Below are positions 38,488-47,939 of a DNA stretch of 64,000 nt, in pieces. The stretch's first letter is position 1; the number at the start of each line of letters is the position of its first letter. Made by a program: the position numbers and the translations under genes. A model generated the notes under the pieces. It had not been told where the DNA came from and made no database searches. It saw nothing but the letters and a program-made list of their open reading frames with translations. The stretch is from Ephemeroptericola cinctiostellae (GTDB taxonomy: Bacteria > Pseudomonadota > Gammaproteobacteria > Burkholderiales > Burkholderiaceae), in contig NZ_CP031124.1 in assembly GCF_003339525.1 (NCBI RefSeq), positions 1,550,001-1,614,000 on the forward strand, written 5' to 3'.

Positions 38488-39624
38488 ATGCGTGTTGAAC
38501 AACACAATTTATCAGGTGCATCATTGGGTACTCAAAGGGCTGTGACCGCATTACACTTCGGCCCAGAGTCTGCAACCCGCAAAATTTACATTCAGGCGAG
38601 CTTGCATGCCAATGAATTGCCAGGGGCTTTGACCGCTTATCATTTGCGTCAAAAATTACTTGAGCTCGAATCACAAGGACAGCTTCATTCGAAAATCGTC
38701 TTGGTGCCCATGTGCAATCCGATTGGCTTGGGGCAGAGCATCCATTATGCCCATGTGGGGCGTTTTGATTTATTTTCAGGTCAGAACTTCAATCGCTTGG
38801 GTGATTTGAGTTTGTTTGAAATGACTTTGACCCAGCTTCAAACCGATCAAGTCATTTTGACTTCGGATGCAGTGAGCAATGTGCGCACCATACGTCAAGC
38901 CATGACCAAGGCACTGGCGCAGCGACAGGGTGTGACTCAACTTGAACATTTGCATTTGATTTTACTTGGCCTTGCCCATGATGCCGATGTTGTGCTTGAT
39001 TTGCATTGCGATGAAACAGCGGCTTTACACATGTACACGTTGCCTCAGTTGTGGCCAACTTTAGAACCGCTGGCTCGATTTTTGGGTAGCCGATGCCAAC
39101 TGTTGGCTGAAGACACCCATGTCAATCCTTTTGATGAGGCTTTATCAACCGTTTGGGCTAAATTGCGTGCCGCTTATCCAGAGGCGAACATCCCTTATGC
39201 ATGTGCCAGTACGACTGTTGAGTTGCGCAGTCGAGCCGATGTGGCGCATGAATTTGCAGTGAAAGATGCCCATGCCATTGTACAGTTTTTGGGATTCCGA
39301 GGTGATGTAGCTTTGACTGCAGCGCAGACACAAGCGCTTCCAGATTTATTGGCGGCACCCAATCCTTTATCAGGTAAAGCGTATGTGCTTGCGCCTCATT
39401 CTGGCGTGGTGGTTTTTCACATCGAAGCGGGTGATGATATTGCTGAAGGACAAATTGTGGCTGAAGTCATTGATCCCATTCATGGCGAGTCGGTTGGTGT
39501 GTTCAGCCCGATTGACGGATTTGTTTATGCGCGGAATACCATACAGTTTGCTCAGCAAGGTGATAATTTAATCAGTGTTTCAGGTCAGGTTGATTTGGGT
39601 CGCGGTGCTGGCTTGTCGGCATAA
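38488..39624 (+). CDS. aotO: AstE/AspA-family zinc hydrolase within the transporter operon
   Basis: A 378-residue member of the succinylglutamate desuccinylase/aspartoacylase (M14-like) family. Zinc ligands are visible in ASLHANELPG (His40, Glu43) and in VVLDLHCDETAAL. The C-terminal 80 residues form a lipoyl-like beta barrel (VLAPHSGVVVFHIEAGDD) as in related proteins. Enzymes of this family remove acyl groups from amino acids. A homologue of unknown function sits at the same place in the Pseudomonas aot operon, so a role in arginine-related compounds is likely but unproven. The ATG at 38488 is preceded by AAGG. Confidence 0.78.
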   Translation: MRVEQHNLSGASLGTQRAVTALHFGPESATRKIYIQASLHANELPGALTAYHLRQKLLELESQGQLHSKIVLVPMCNPIGLGQSIHYAHVGRFDLFSGQNFNRLGDLSLFEMTLTQLQTDQVILTSDAVSNVRTIRQAMTKALAQRQGVTQLEHLHLILLGLAHDADVVLDLHCDETAALHMYTLPQLWPTLEPLARFLGSRCQLLAEDTHVNPFDEALSTVWAKLRAAYPEANIPYACASTTVELRSRADVAHEFAVKDAHAIVQFLGFRGDVALTAAQTQALPDLLAAPNPLSGKAYVLAPHSGVVVFHIEAGDDIAEGQIVAEVIDPIHGESVGVFSPIDGFVYARNTIQFAQQGDNLISVSGQVDLGRGAGLSA

Positions 39625-39680
39625 TTGTTGGTTGTCTTTTTCAAATGATTTTAATCATATAAAAAAATAGGTTGAACAGC

Positions 39681-40445
39681 ATGGATAAGTTAAAAGTACT
39701 GGGCATTCATAAGAGTTATGGTGACCATCAGGTTTTAAAAGGTGTGTCACTTTCTGCTCAGGCAGGTGATGTGATCAGCATCATTGGTTCAAGTGGTTCG
39801 GGTAAAAGTACATTTTTACGCTGCATTAATTTACTTGAAAAGCCAAATCAAGGGCAAATTCATTTAAATGGCGAACAACTTGAGTTAAAAGCGGCTAAAA
39901 ATGGCGAGTTGAATGCAAGCAATCCCAAACAACTGCAACATTTTCGCAGTCGTTTGTCGATGGTCTTTCAACACTTTAATTTATGGCAGCACATGACGGT
40001 GCTTGAGAATTTGATTGAAGCACCCATTCGTGTGTTCGGCATGTCAAAAGCCGATGCCATTGAACGTGCGAAAAAATACCTTGAAAAAGTGGGTCTGCAA
40101 GGTGCTGAAAATAAATACCCTTCAGCCATGTCTGGCGGGCAACAACAGCGTGTGGCCATTGCCCGTGCCTTGACAATGGAGCCAGAGGTTATTTTGTTTG
40201 ATGAGCCAACATCGGCGCTGGACCCTGAGTTGGTTGGTGAGGTGTTGCGTGTGATGCGTGCATTGGCTGAAGAAGGGCGGACGATGATCATCGTTACCCA
40301 TGAGATGGGGTTTGCACGTGAAGTGTCCAATCACTTGATTTTCTTGCACAAAGGATTGATTGAAGAACAAGGTAATCCACGTGAAGTGTTGAGCAATCCA
40401 AAATCCGAGCGTTTACAACAGTTTTTGTCAGGTAATTTGAAGTGA
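39681..40445 (+). CDS. aotP: arginine/ornithine ABC transporter ATP-binding protein
   Basis: The 254-residue ATPase of the transporter, HisP type. It has Walker A SSGSGKST near residue 40, the Q-loop VFQHFNLW, the signature SGGQQQRVAIARAL, Walker B VILFDEPTSALDPEL and the switch histidine in VTHEMGFA. The ATG at 39681 gives the family start LKVLGIHKSYGDHQVLKGVS. It ends the operon and is followed by a terminator. In Pseudomonas, argR follows aotP; no ArgR-type regulator is seen here. Confidence 0.92.
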   Translation: MDKLKVLGIHKSYGDHQVLKGVSLSAQAGDVISIIGSSGSGKSTFLRCINLLEKPNQGQIHLNGEQLELKAAKNGELNASNPKQLQHFRSRLSMVFQHFNLWQHMTVLENLIEAPIRVFGMSKADAIERAKKYLEKVGLQGAENKYPSAMSGGQQQRVAIARALTMEPEVILFDEPTSALDPELVGEVLRVMRALAEEGRTMIIVTHEMGFAREVSNHLIFLHKGLIEEQGNPREVLSNPKSERLQQFLSGNLK

Positions 40446-40478
40446 TAAATCATTTAAAACTTAAGCGATGATTTCAAT

Positions 40479-40510
40479 AAAAATGCGTTCATGTTGTGAA
40501 CGCATTTTTA
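40479..40510. terminator. terminator after aotP
   Basis: AAAAATGCGTTCA, loop TGTTG and TGAACGCATTTTTA form a 13-bp stem with T-runs on both strands. Confidence 0.88.
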
Positions 40511-40682
40511 TTGGGTGTTACTTTCTTGAAGCATAAATTGATGATGTTGAAAGGGTGTTCGCCCAAACTCTTTAACGACACGATCATATTGACGGCGATA
40601 AATTGGCAAGTGATCTGATCTGAACCAAACACATGCTTCATTCAATAAGCTTCAGTATGAGGCATCGAGTTTTATTGTGCGA

Positions 40683-41123
40683 TTAGCTTGAATGATGTGC
40701 TGCTTTTTTTGCTGCAATGTCGTGGTGGGTCAAAACATAACCGCGTGCTTTATAAAATCCCCAGCGGTCACGTGCCGCTTGCTTGGGTGCATCTTCGTTG
40801 GGTACAACTTCAATCAAGCGGTTAAAGCTGGCAAAAAAACTGGGCGTGTCGTCCGATAGGTTGATCAAAACATTGTGATGAGGGAAGTCGAGCATGGCTT
40901 CACTGATGAGCACAATGGGGGCACTGTGTGATAGCGAGACATTGGGTTGCACGTCGTGCGCCAGAAATGCGGGGTTGTGCCAAAGCGCATCACTCAATGC
41001 ATTTAAAATGCGCGGATCACCATACACCACAGCAGTTTGCTGGGCTGTGTGGACTTTGTTGAGTAAGCGGGCAACATAATCCAAACGGTTGGGGGCATTA
41101 CTGAAAAAATCGATTCGAGTCAT
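40683..41123 (-). CDS. holC: DNA polymerase III chi subunit
   Basis: HolC links single-strand binding protein to the clamp loader of DNA polymerase III. The 146-residue protein starts MTRIDFFSNAPNRLDYVARLLNK and contains the family's VVYGDP and ALSDALWHNPAFLAHD, then NLSDDTPSFFASFNRLIEVV and a tail R-D-R-W-G-F-Y-K-A-R-G-Y. The ATG at 41123 is chosen by family length; the Shine-Dalgarno is poor and in-frame ATGs exist at 41168 and 41240. It lies downstream of pepA, the usual neighbour, but a broken lprI-like gene separates them. Confidence 0.9.
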   Translation of the reverse strand: MTRIDFFSNAPNRLDYVARLLNKVHTAQQTAVVYGDPRILNALSDALWHNPAFLAHDVQPNVSLSHSAPIVLISEAMLDFPHHNVLINLSDDTPSFFASFNRLIEVVPNEDAPKQAARDRWGFYKARGYVLTHHDIAAKKAAHHSS

Positions 41124-41286
41124 GAAGAAAATATTAAAGGTTAAAAAGAATTGAGCCACATCATGCATGGATGTCACATGAATACATGATGTGGCATCAA
41201 TGTCTTTTGGGTTGTGGCTGGGTAAACGGATACGATGCACCTAAAGGCGCACGGGAACGTAGGTTTTTTAATTTCCCCGCATTTTC

Positions 41287-41630
41287 CTAATAATTGTTTT
41301 TCAGCCAAACAATGCGTTGTTTGGTGTAATGGGTCAAGCAGTTGCTCAAAATCATTGCTTGGATCGAGCCCCCTTCATATTCGGCAGCTTCACGGGTGCA
41401 CTTTTGATCCATTGCAACTGAAGGTTTTTGAGGTGCAATTGACCCGCCTCATCGAGGTGGCTGCGGATGTTTTTGTATTGCTCATTGATTTTTTGGGTTG
41501 CTTGATCCAGTGCTTTGCCCGCACATTCATTCATCTTCATTTGAGTCTGAGGATTATTGCACGTTTCTGCATGGGCAAAGGTGGAGGCACACAAGCTGGC
41601 TGCAATCAGTAAACAATGTTTGATTGTCAT
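41287..41630 (-). pseudogene. LprI-type (DUF1311) periplasmic protein, frameshifted
   Basis: The first frame (41630 down to 41352) encodes a signal peptide (MTIKHCLLIAASLCASTFAHA) and the start of a DUF1311/lysozyme-inhibitor LprI domain (TCNNPQTQMKMNECAGKAL, then NLQLQWI). It then runs into unrelated residues and a stop. Another frame continues the domain exactly: KCTREAAEYEGGS, MILSNCLTHYTKQR, stopping at 41287. Joining them needs one extra base in the A-run read from 41405-41402 (four A on the coding strand; five would restore W-I-K-K-C). The gene starts 6 bases after pepA. It may be a true pseudogene, a slippage-controlled gene, or a sequencing error. Confidence 0.8.
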
Positions 41631-41636
41631 GTGATG

Positions 41637-43145
41637 TTACTTTGCTCGGTTAAACAAAAATTGGCTCAACAAAGCCACAGGGCGGCCTGTTGCACCTTTG
41701 GCTGCGCCGCTTTTCCATGCTGTGCCCGCGATGTCCAAATGCGCCCAAGGGTAGCTTTTTGTGAAACGAGATAAGAAACATGCCGCAGTCACGCTGCCTG
41801 CGGGCATGCCGCCAATGTTGGCCAAATCGGCAAAGTTTGATTTGAGCTGTTCTTGGTAGGCATCCTCCAAAGGCATGCGCCATGCCGTATCGCGTTGGGT
41901 TTTTCCTGCGGTTTGCAGCTCGCTGGCCAGATCATCGTTGTTGGCAAATAAACCGCTGTTGTGATGGCCAAGGGCAACGATGCATGCACCCGTTAAAGTT
42001 GCCATGTTGACAACAGCCGCAGGTTTGTAACGTTCAGCATAGGTCAACGCATCACACAACACCAAACGGCCTTCGGCATCGGTGTTGAGCACTTCAATGG
42101 TCAGACCCGCCATACTGGTGATCACGTCGCCTGGTTTGGTTGCGCCACCAGAAGGCATGTTTTCACAGGTGGCAATCAGGCCGACAACGTTGATTTTAGG
42201 CTTGGTTTCGCCGATGGTTTTGAATGTGCCAAGGAGGGAGGCAGCGCCACACATGTCGTATTTCATTTCATCCATGCCCAGGCCTGGTTTGAGTGAAATG
42301 CCGCCTGTATCGAAAGTGATGCCTTTGCCCACCAACACAATCGGCGCATCTTTCGCGTGTCCCCCGTTGTACTCCATGATGATGAAGCGCGGTGGTTGTT
42401 CTGAACCAGCGGTGACGGATAAAAATGAATTCATTTTCAGAGCGGCGATTTGTTTGCGTTCAAGCACTTGAACTTTGAAATCATAGGTTTTACCTAGTTC
42501 TTGCGCGACTTTACCGAGGTATGTCGGTGTGGCAAAATTGGCAGGCAAATTGCCCAAATGTTTGGTCAATGCAATGCCTTCTGCGATGCCGCAGGCTTGT
42601 GTGAAAATATTTTTTTGAGTGGCGTTGGGCGTTTTAGGTAAAAGCAACGTCAGGGTGCGTGCGCGGTCTGTGGCCCATTTTTTACTGTTTTGTTTGTGTT
42701 TTGAATCGTATGGGGCTTCAAAATTGTAGTTGGCGTCTGCTGCACCAATCACAATGTGATTGATGAGCTCATCGCTGCTGCTGATGGCGTCGTCGATTAA
42801 TACGGCGGCAGCATCAATGCTGTATTGTTTACAGTGGCTGGCGATCTGCTGACCAAGTGCACGTGCAGTCAATGCTGCATCTTTGATTTGGCCCACACCC
42901 AGTACAACGATGTGCTGGTGTGATTCATCATCAAATATACTGATGTGCTGACCCGTTGCGCCTTTGAATCGTTCACTGCTGATGGCTAAATTGATTTGTG
43001 TTTGGGCTGTGTTTGACAGTTGGCTCAGGCTTGAACCCGAAATGAATGCATTCTCAGTGCTGGTTTGGCTGGACACAATAAATAAGGTGGCAAGCTGTTT
43101 TTTTGTGCCTTTAGGCAACGCGGCAGATTTGAGCTGAAATATCAT
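41637..43145 (-). CDS. pepA: leucyl aminopeptidase
   Basis: PepA is a hexameric two-metal aminopeptidase that also acts as an accessory DNA-binding protein in site-specific recombination in E. coli. The 502-residue protein has the C-terminal catalytic domain motifs [15 protein letters not shown] (metal lysine and aspartate), KYDMCGAAS, and [14 protein letters not shown] (metal-binding, catalytic arginine), and a less conserved N-terminal domain. It is divergent from lptF across a 140-base gap, a classical proteobacterial layout, and heads a unit with the broken lprI gene and holC. Confidence 0.96.
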   Translation of the reverse strand: MIFQLKSAALPKGTKKQLATLFIVSSQTSTENAFISGSSLSQLSNTAQTQINLAISSERFKGATGQHISIFDDESHQHIVVLGVGQIKDAALTARALGQQIASHCKQYSIDAAAVLIDDAISSSDELINHIVIGAADANYNFEAPYDSKHKQNSKKWATDRARTLTLLLPKTPNATQKNIFTQACGIAEGIALTKHLGNLPANFATPTYLGKVAQELGKTYDFKVQVLERKQIAALKMNSFLSVTAGSEQPPRFIIMEYNGGHAKDAPIVLVGKGITFDTGGISLKPGLGMDEMKYDMCGAASLLGTFKTIGETKPKINVVGLIATCENMPSGGATKPGDVITSMAGLTIEVLNTDAEGRLVLCDALTYAERYKPAAVVNMATLTGACIVALGHHNSGLFANNDDLASELQTAGKTQRDTAWRMPLEDAYQEQLKSNFADLANIGGMPAGSVTAACFLSRFTKSYPWAHLDIAGTAWKSGAAKGATGRPVALLSQFLFNRAK

Positions 43146-43285
43146 GGGGGTTTCCTGTAAAATGGCGATTTGAATGGGCGAGCCTCTAAGGCTGTACCCG
43201 ATTATTATAAGCGAACGCTGGGTGCTGTGACCGATTTGCTTTATAAAAAATAAAATGAAAATAATACATTGAGATTGGATTGCCC

Positions 43286-44392
43286 ATGATTTTCCAACGT
43301 TCGATTTTACGAGAAAAAATTGCGGTCTCTGCGGTGATTTTATTCACACTGTTGACCATCATGCTGGTGCTGTTTCTTGTCCGAGGCTTGCGTGAAGCGG
43401 CGGGCGGTGCGATTGCAGTGGATGGTGTGTTGCAGCTGATGTTGATCACCACTTTACGTTATTTCCCATTGGTGGTGGTGGTGACGGTCATCATCGGCAT
43501 GATCATGACCATTGCCCGTTTGTATCAAGACTCGGAAATGGCCGTTTGGCAAGCTTCTGGCTTGAGTAACTTAAGTTTATTGCGCCCCGTCATGATGCTG
43601 GTCATTCCCATGTTTTTGTTTTTATTGTTCATGAATGCAGTGTTGACCCCGTGGGGTAATCAACAGCTTGCGCAAACACGTAATCAATCGGGCATTGATG
43701 AGTTAAATCTGATTCAACCCGGGGCTTTTCGTACAGCGCAGAATGGTCAGCGGGTGTTTTTTGTGGACGAGGTGGTGAAGTCAAATTCACCTGAATTCAG
43801 AAATGTATTTGTCTTGCAAAAGATGAAAACAGAAACCTTGCTGGTGACGGCTCAACGCGCCAAATTAGACAATACTTTTGATGACCGTACCTTTCTGGTG
43901 CTTGAAAATGGTTTGCAGTATCAGGACAAGTTTTCAGAAGATTATTTCCAAAGCATGCGCTATGGTCGATATGGTTTTTCTATTGATGAGTTTACAGGCA
44001 TCAAAAGCCGTGATTTGGCTGAGAAGCCGGTGGCTTTGATGACCACACATGAGCTGCTGGACAACACCAAAGCACCTGCAAAAGCTGAATTTTATCGTCG
44101 ATTCAGCGATTCATTCATGATTGTGCCCATGGCTTTGCTGGCTTTGGTTCTGGGGTATGTGCGTCCACGCGGAAACACCCGTGCGTTGGGGGTGATGATG
44201 GGGCTGTTGGTGTTTATGATTTACCTGAATTTTATTAAGCTGGGCGAAAGTCGCGTGTCATCGGGTCGTTGGTCTTTGGCCCAGGCGATGGGTTTGGTGC
44301 ATGGTTCAATGATGGTGTTTTCGTTGCTGGCTTTATGGTATCGACAAAATGCGTGGCGTTTCTCTTTTTCACAATTGTTACACCGCCGTTGA
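43286..44392 (+). CDS. lptF: LPS export permease LptF
   Basis: LptF is one of the two permeases of the LptB2FG ABC transporter that extracts lipopolysaccharide from the inner membrane. The 368-residue protein has two N-terminal helices (about 12-35 and 55-85, [22 protein letters not shown]), a coupling segment ([15 protein letters not shown]), a periplasmic beta-jellyroll (about 125-250), and three C-terminal helices. The ATG at 43286 is used; a TTG two codons earlier is unlikely. lptG follows after 24 bases. It is divergent from pepA. Confidence 0.94.
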   Translation: MIFQRSILREKIAVSAVILFTLLTIMLVLFLVRGLREAAGGAIAVDGVLQLMLITTLRYFPLVVVVTVIIGMIMTIARLYQDSEMAVWQASGLSNLSLLRPVMMLVIPMFLFLLFMNAVLTPWGNQQLAQTRNQSGIDELNLIQPGAFRTAQNGQRVFFVDEVVKSNSPEFRNVFVLQKMKTETLLVTAQRAKLDNTFDDRTFLVLENGLQYQDKFSEDYFQSMRYGRYGFSIDEFTGIKSRDLAEKPVALMTTHELLDNTKAPAKAEFYRRFSDSFMIVPMALLALVLGYVRPRGNTRALGVMMGLLVFMIYLNFIKLGESRVSSGRWSLAQAMGLVHGSMMVFSLLALWYRQNAWRFSFSQLLHRR

Positions 44393-44416
44393 GCACAGGA
44401 TAAAAAGGGGAAATGC

Positions 44417-45532
44417 ATGTTTCATGTGGTCAATAAAGTATTTTTTAAAGAGCTGTTGTTGTCTATTTTTGGTGTGTTGTTGGCGTTCATGTTGTTGTTT
44501 TTCACCATTGATGCTTTAAATGAAGTTAAGTTTTTGGGGCAGGGTGATTTTCACCTGCTTACTTACCTGAAGGTGTTGTGTTTGTATCAGCCCGAGTACA
44601 TTTATCAACTACTACCGATTTGTGCATTGATTGGTTCGGTGTTGGCTTTGTCCAGCATGGCCGCTCGCTCAGAATTGGTGGTGTGGCGCGTGTCGGGTGT
44701 GAGCTTGTGGCGGTTGGTGCGAATTGTCTCGGCCGTTGGTTTGGTGTTGTCTGCGTTGCTCTGGTTGATCGGTGATGGTGGAATTGCCCGTGCCAGTCGA
44801 ACAGCAACAGAAATGAAAAAAGTGGCTTTGCATAAAACAGGCTATTTTAAAGACGATGGTGGTTATTGGAGTAAGCAGAAATTGGCCGATGGTGGTTTTC
44901 GCATGATCAATATTGCTTCTTTGACTGCGGATAACACGTTGATTGATGTTCGATTGTATGATTTGTCATCTCAATTTACATTGAAGCGAATGATTGAGGC
45001 CAAAACAGCCAAACCATTGGCGCAATCGGGATCATGGCAGTTGTCGGATGTGCGTCAAATTGATGTGCACACCGATGCGCAAGGCTTACTGATTGATCGA
45101 ACCCTATCCAGCCCAAAGACTTTGGATGTTGATCTGGCTGAAAACAACATCGATGTGATTCGCAACTATGGTCAAGAAACCATCAACATGACAATGGGAC
45201 AATTGCAGGAGCGCATCCACACGTTGAGTGCCACAGGGCAAAATGTCCGCCCTTTTGAAGTGGCGTATTGGCAAAAAATGTTTTATCCGCTGGGTGTTGT
45301 GGTGATGGTGTTGTTGGCTCTGCCGTTTGCTTTTATGCAAACCCGCAAAGGTGGTGTTGGCGTGCGTGTGGTAACGGGGATTATGCTCGGTCTGTCATTT
45401 TTTATTTTAACAGCGGCCACACAATACATTGGTCCTTTGGTGACATGGTCCCCGATTGGTTTAGCTGTTGCGCCGAGTTTGATTTTTTTGTCCATTGCCA
45501 TTTTTTGGATTTATCGGGTCACGCGCGTATAA
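44417..45532 (+). CDS. lptG: LPS export permease LptG
   Basis: The partner permease of LptF, 371 residues with the same architecture. Helices lie at about 12-35 and 60-80, with a coupling segment VVWRVSGVSLWRLVR, a periplasmic jellyroll domain (about 125-265), then VAYWQKMFYPLGVVVMVLLALPFAF and two more helices. The lptF-lptG order and small gap are conserved. The AAGGGGAAATGC before the ATG is a good ribosome site. A cysB-like regulator gene follows 64 bases later on the same strand. Confidence 0.95.
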   Translation: MFHVVNKVFFKELLLSIFGVLLAFMLLFFTIDALNEVKFLGQGDFHLLTYLKVLCLYQPEYIYQLLPICALIGSVLALSSMAARSELVVWRVSGVSLWRLVRIVSAVGLVLSALLWLIGDGGIARASRTATEMKKVALHKTGYFKDDGGYWSKQKLADGGFRMINIASLTADNTLIDVRLYDLSSQFTLKRMIEAKTAKPLAQSGSWQLSDVRQIDVHTDAQGLLIDRTLSSPKTLDVDLAENNIDVIRNYGQETINMTMGQLQERIHTLSATGQNVRPFEVAYWQKMFYPLGVVVMVLLALPFAFMQTRKGGVGVRVVTGIMLGLSFFILTAATQYIGPLVTWSPIGLAVAPSLIFLSIAIFWIYRVTRV

Positions 45533-45596
45533 GCATGCTTTCAATGGCATCCGTTTGTAGTCACCAAAGATTTAAATCAGGTCGAAAAGGTCAAGT

Positions 45597-46511
45597 ATGA
45601 ATTTCCAGCAACTGCGTTGCGTGCATGAAATTGTTCAGCAGGGGTTTAATCTCACCCATGCTGCACAAGCATTGTTTACATCTCAACCTGGGGTTTCAAA
45701 AATGGTGCTCGATTTTGAAAGTGAGTTGGGTTTCGATGTGTTTTTACGCCACGGCAAACGCATCAAAGGTTTAACCAAAGAGGGCGAGCAGGTTTATCCA
45801 TTCATTGTTAAAGTGCTGCGAAGCATGGCTGATTTGAAAGAGAATGCCGCTGAATGTAAAAACCCTCGCATGGGTCGATTGACCATTGCGACCACACACA
45901 CCCAGGCGAGGTATGTTTTGCCGCCTGTCATCATGGCTTTTCGAGAGCAGTATCCAGATGTTCGCCTGTCTTTATTGCAAGGTGCACCATCGCAGATCGC
46001 ACAAATGGTGTTGTCAGGGCAGGCTGATATTGCCGTGGCAACAGAATCCATTGCGGACACGCATGGTTTACGGGCGACGCCATGCTATACATGGCAACAT
46101 AAAATTCTTTTACCAAAAAATCACCCCTTGACGAAGCTAAAGCGCTTGAGCATTACGGAGTTGGCTTGCTTTCCCCTCGTGACATATGACCCTGCCTTTG
46201 CGGGACGGACAAAAATTGACCGTGCATTTTTAAATGCCCAAGTGACACCAGACATTGTGCTCGAAGCGATAGATGCCGACGTGATCCGTACTTATGTTGA
46301 GGTGGGTATGGGGGTTGGGATTTTGGCGGGCATGGCATTGGATGCGATGAAAGACAATTTGACCCAAACCAACCTCATGGCACTTGATGCAGGCAGTTTG
46401 TTTGGCTTGAATACCACATTTGCTGCGGTTCGTGAGGATCGATTTTTACGTGAGTATGAACATGTGTTCATTGATTTGTTAACAAAAAAAACACCCAAAA
46501 CTTCACTTTAA
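45597..46511 (+). CDS. cysB: CysB-type LysR-family transcriptional regulator
   Basis: A 304-residue LysR regulator. The N-terminal helix-turn-helix reads FNLTHAAQALFTSQPGVSKMV, and MNFQQLRCVHEIVQQGFNLT is the start seen in CysB/Cbl proteins. The effector domain runs from about residue 92 (RLTIATTHTQARYVLPPVI, with the T-T-H-T-Q-A-R-Y motif typical of CysB). CysB activates sulfate assimilation genes in response to N-acetylserine. No sulfur genes are adjacent, so CysB versus the paralogue Cbl is not decided by context. It follows lptG and precedes the L16 hydroxylase homologue. Confidence 0.85.
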   Translation: MNFQQLRCVHEIVQQGFNLTHAAQALFTSQPGVSKMVLDFESELGFDVFLRHGKRIKGLTKEGEQVYPFIVKVLRSMADLKENAAECKNPRMGRLTIATTHTQARYVLPPVIMAFREQYPDVRLSLLQGAPSQIAQMVLSGQADIAVATESIADTHGLRATPCYTWQHKILLPKNHPLTKLKRLSITELACFPLVTYDPAFAGRTKIDRAFLNAQVTPDIVLEAIDADVIRTYVEVGMGVGILAGMALDAMKDNLTQTNLMALDAGSLFGLNTTFAAVREDRFLREYEHVFIDLLTKKTPKTSL

Positions 46512-46539
46512 TGTGCATTGAGCACTTTTATTTTTAAAT

Positions 46540-47751
46540 ATGACTTCAAAATTAAACACACCCTTATGGGCAACATTCAGTGCTTTTCCTTCCACAGAGG
46601 CTTGGCCGCGTTTCAACGGTCAACCTGTACCTCTAGGTGGTATGACGGTTGAGCATTTTTTAAAACACTACTGGCATAAAAAACCATTGTTGATTCGCAA
46701 CGCAATTCCTGAGTTTAAAGCCTTTTTTTCACCAGATGATGCTTTGAGTGCGCTTCATGATGAGGCTTTTGAGTCCCGATTGATCGCTCAAGATGAAACA
46801 AAAGGTTGGCAGTTGAAAAGCGGCCCATTGAAATTGCGCCAAATTCCATCTCGTAAAAAATCGAACTGGACAGCCCTGATCCAAGGGGTTGATCTAAACG
46901 ATGCATCGGGTCATGCTTTGATTAATTTGTTTCGCTTTATTCCAGATGCACGTTTGGACGATTTGATGATCAGCTTCGCCACCAACGGTGGCGGTGTTGG
47001 GCCACATTATGATTCATACGATGTTTTTTTACTCCAAGCGCATGGCAAACGCCATTGGCGCATTGGTGCCGATCAAGACCCAACCTTGATTCCAAACATG
47101 CCTTTGAAAATTTTACAAAACTTCAAACCAACAGAGGAATTTGTGTTGGAGCCAGGCGATATGCTTTACTTGCCACCACAGTATGCACATGACGGCATTG
47201 CTGAAGGTGATTGCATGACGTATTCAATTGGGTTTCGCGCGCCCACGTATCGAGAGCTTGGTGTTGCGTTATTGAATTTTGTTGAAGACAACATTGAGTT
47301 GGAAGGGCGGTATGCCGATCCAAAACTCAAACCCCAAACCACACCTGCTGAAGTGCCGCCATCAATGGTCAGTGATGTGTATGCTAAATTACAGGAATTG
47401 AAGTGGGATAAAGGTTGGGTGGCAGAGTGTCTGGGATGTTACTTGAGTGAACCAAAAAACAATGTGTGGTTTGAAACCCCCGCACCCATTGCTCTGGCTG
47501 CATTTAAGCGACAAGTGAAAAAGAGTGGTATTGTTTTGGCTCGCGGGAGCAAAATGTTATACAGCACACCATGGGTTTTTATCAATGGTGAGCATTTGGT
47601 TGCGGATGGGGTGGATGCAACAGCATTGCAATCTTTGGCCAATAGCCGTGGCGCTGAGCCGAGCGATGCACAGGCATGGGACACGGACAGCGCATTGTGG
47701 ACCGTATTGCACGATTGGTATGCACAAGGTTGGTTGGAGTTGGTCGAATGA
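46540..47751 (+). CDS. JmjC/cupin-type ribosomal oxygenase (RoxA/YcfD-like)
   Basis: A 403-residue Fe(II)/2-oxoglutarate oxygenase. The JmjC core carries the metal triad in VGPHYDSYDVFL (His and Asp) and PQYAHDGIAEGD (His), with GKRHWRIG and EPGDMLYLPP typical of the cupin_4 group. The N-terminal GGMTVEHFLKHYWHKKPLLIRNA is the family hallmark, and a C-terminal winged-helix-like region is present. The best-known bacterial member, YcfD/RoxA of E. coli, hydroxylates an arginine of ribosomal protein L16. The start codon at 46540 lacks an obvious Shine-Dalgarno. Confidence 0.86.
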   Translation: MTSKLNTPLWATFSAFPSTEAWPRFNGQPVPLGGMTVEHFLKHYWHKKPLLIRNAIPEFKAFFSPDDALSALHDEAFESRLIAQDETKGWQLKSGPLKLRQIPSRKKSNWTALIQGVDLNDASGHALINLFRFIPDARLDDLMISFATNGGGVGPHYDSYDVFLLQAHGKRHWRIGADQDPTLIPNMPLKILQNFKPTEEFVLEPGDMLYLPPQYAHDGIAEGDCMTYSIGFRAPTYRELGVALLNFVEDNIELEGRYADPKLKPQTTPAEVPPSMVSDVYAKLQELKWDKGWVAECLGCYLSEPKNNVWFETPAPIALAAFKRQVKKSGIVLARGSKMLYSTPWVFINGEHLVADGVDATALQSLANSRGAEPSDAQAWDTDSALWTVLHDWYAQGWLELVE

Positions 47752-47833
47752 ATCAATTTTAAAGTTTAAGCATTGTAAAAATGAACACTATTGACCCAGC
47801 GAAATGTCTATATTTGTACCAAAATAAGGATAT

Positions 47834-47877
47834 TTGACACACTGCACAATTTTGGAGTTATAATGCGCGTGCAGTGT
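47834..47877 (+). promoter_or_regulatory. promoter with flanking dyad upstream of the Ala-rich lipoprotein
   Basis: Consensus TTGACA (47834-47839) and TATAAT (47859-47864) with a wide 19-base spacer. ACACTGCAC (47839-47847) and GTGCAGTGT (47869-47877) form a 9-bp inverted repeat around the -10 box, a plausible operator. Confidence 0.5.
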
Positions 47878-47939
47878 TGATGTCTAGCGTGGTTGCGAGA
47901 TGTGCACTGCGTGTTTAATTACTCTATATAGGTAACAAC

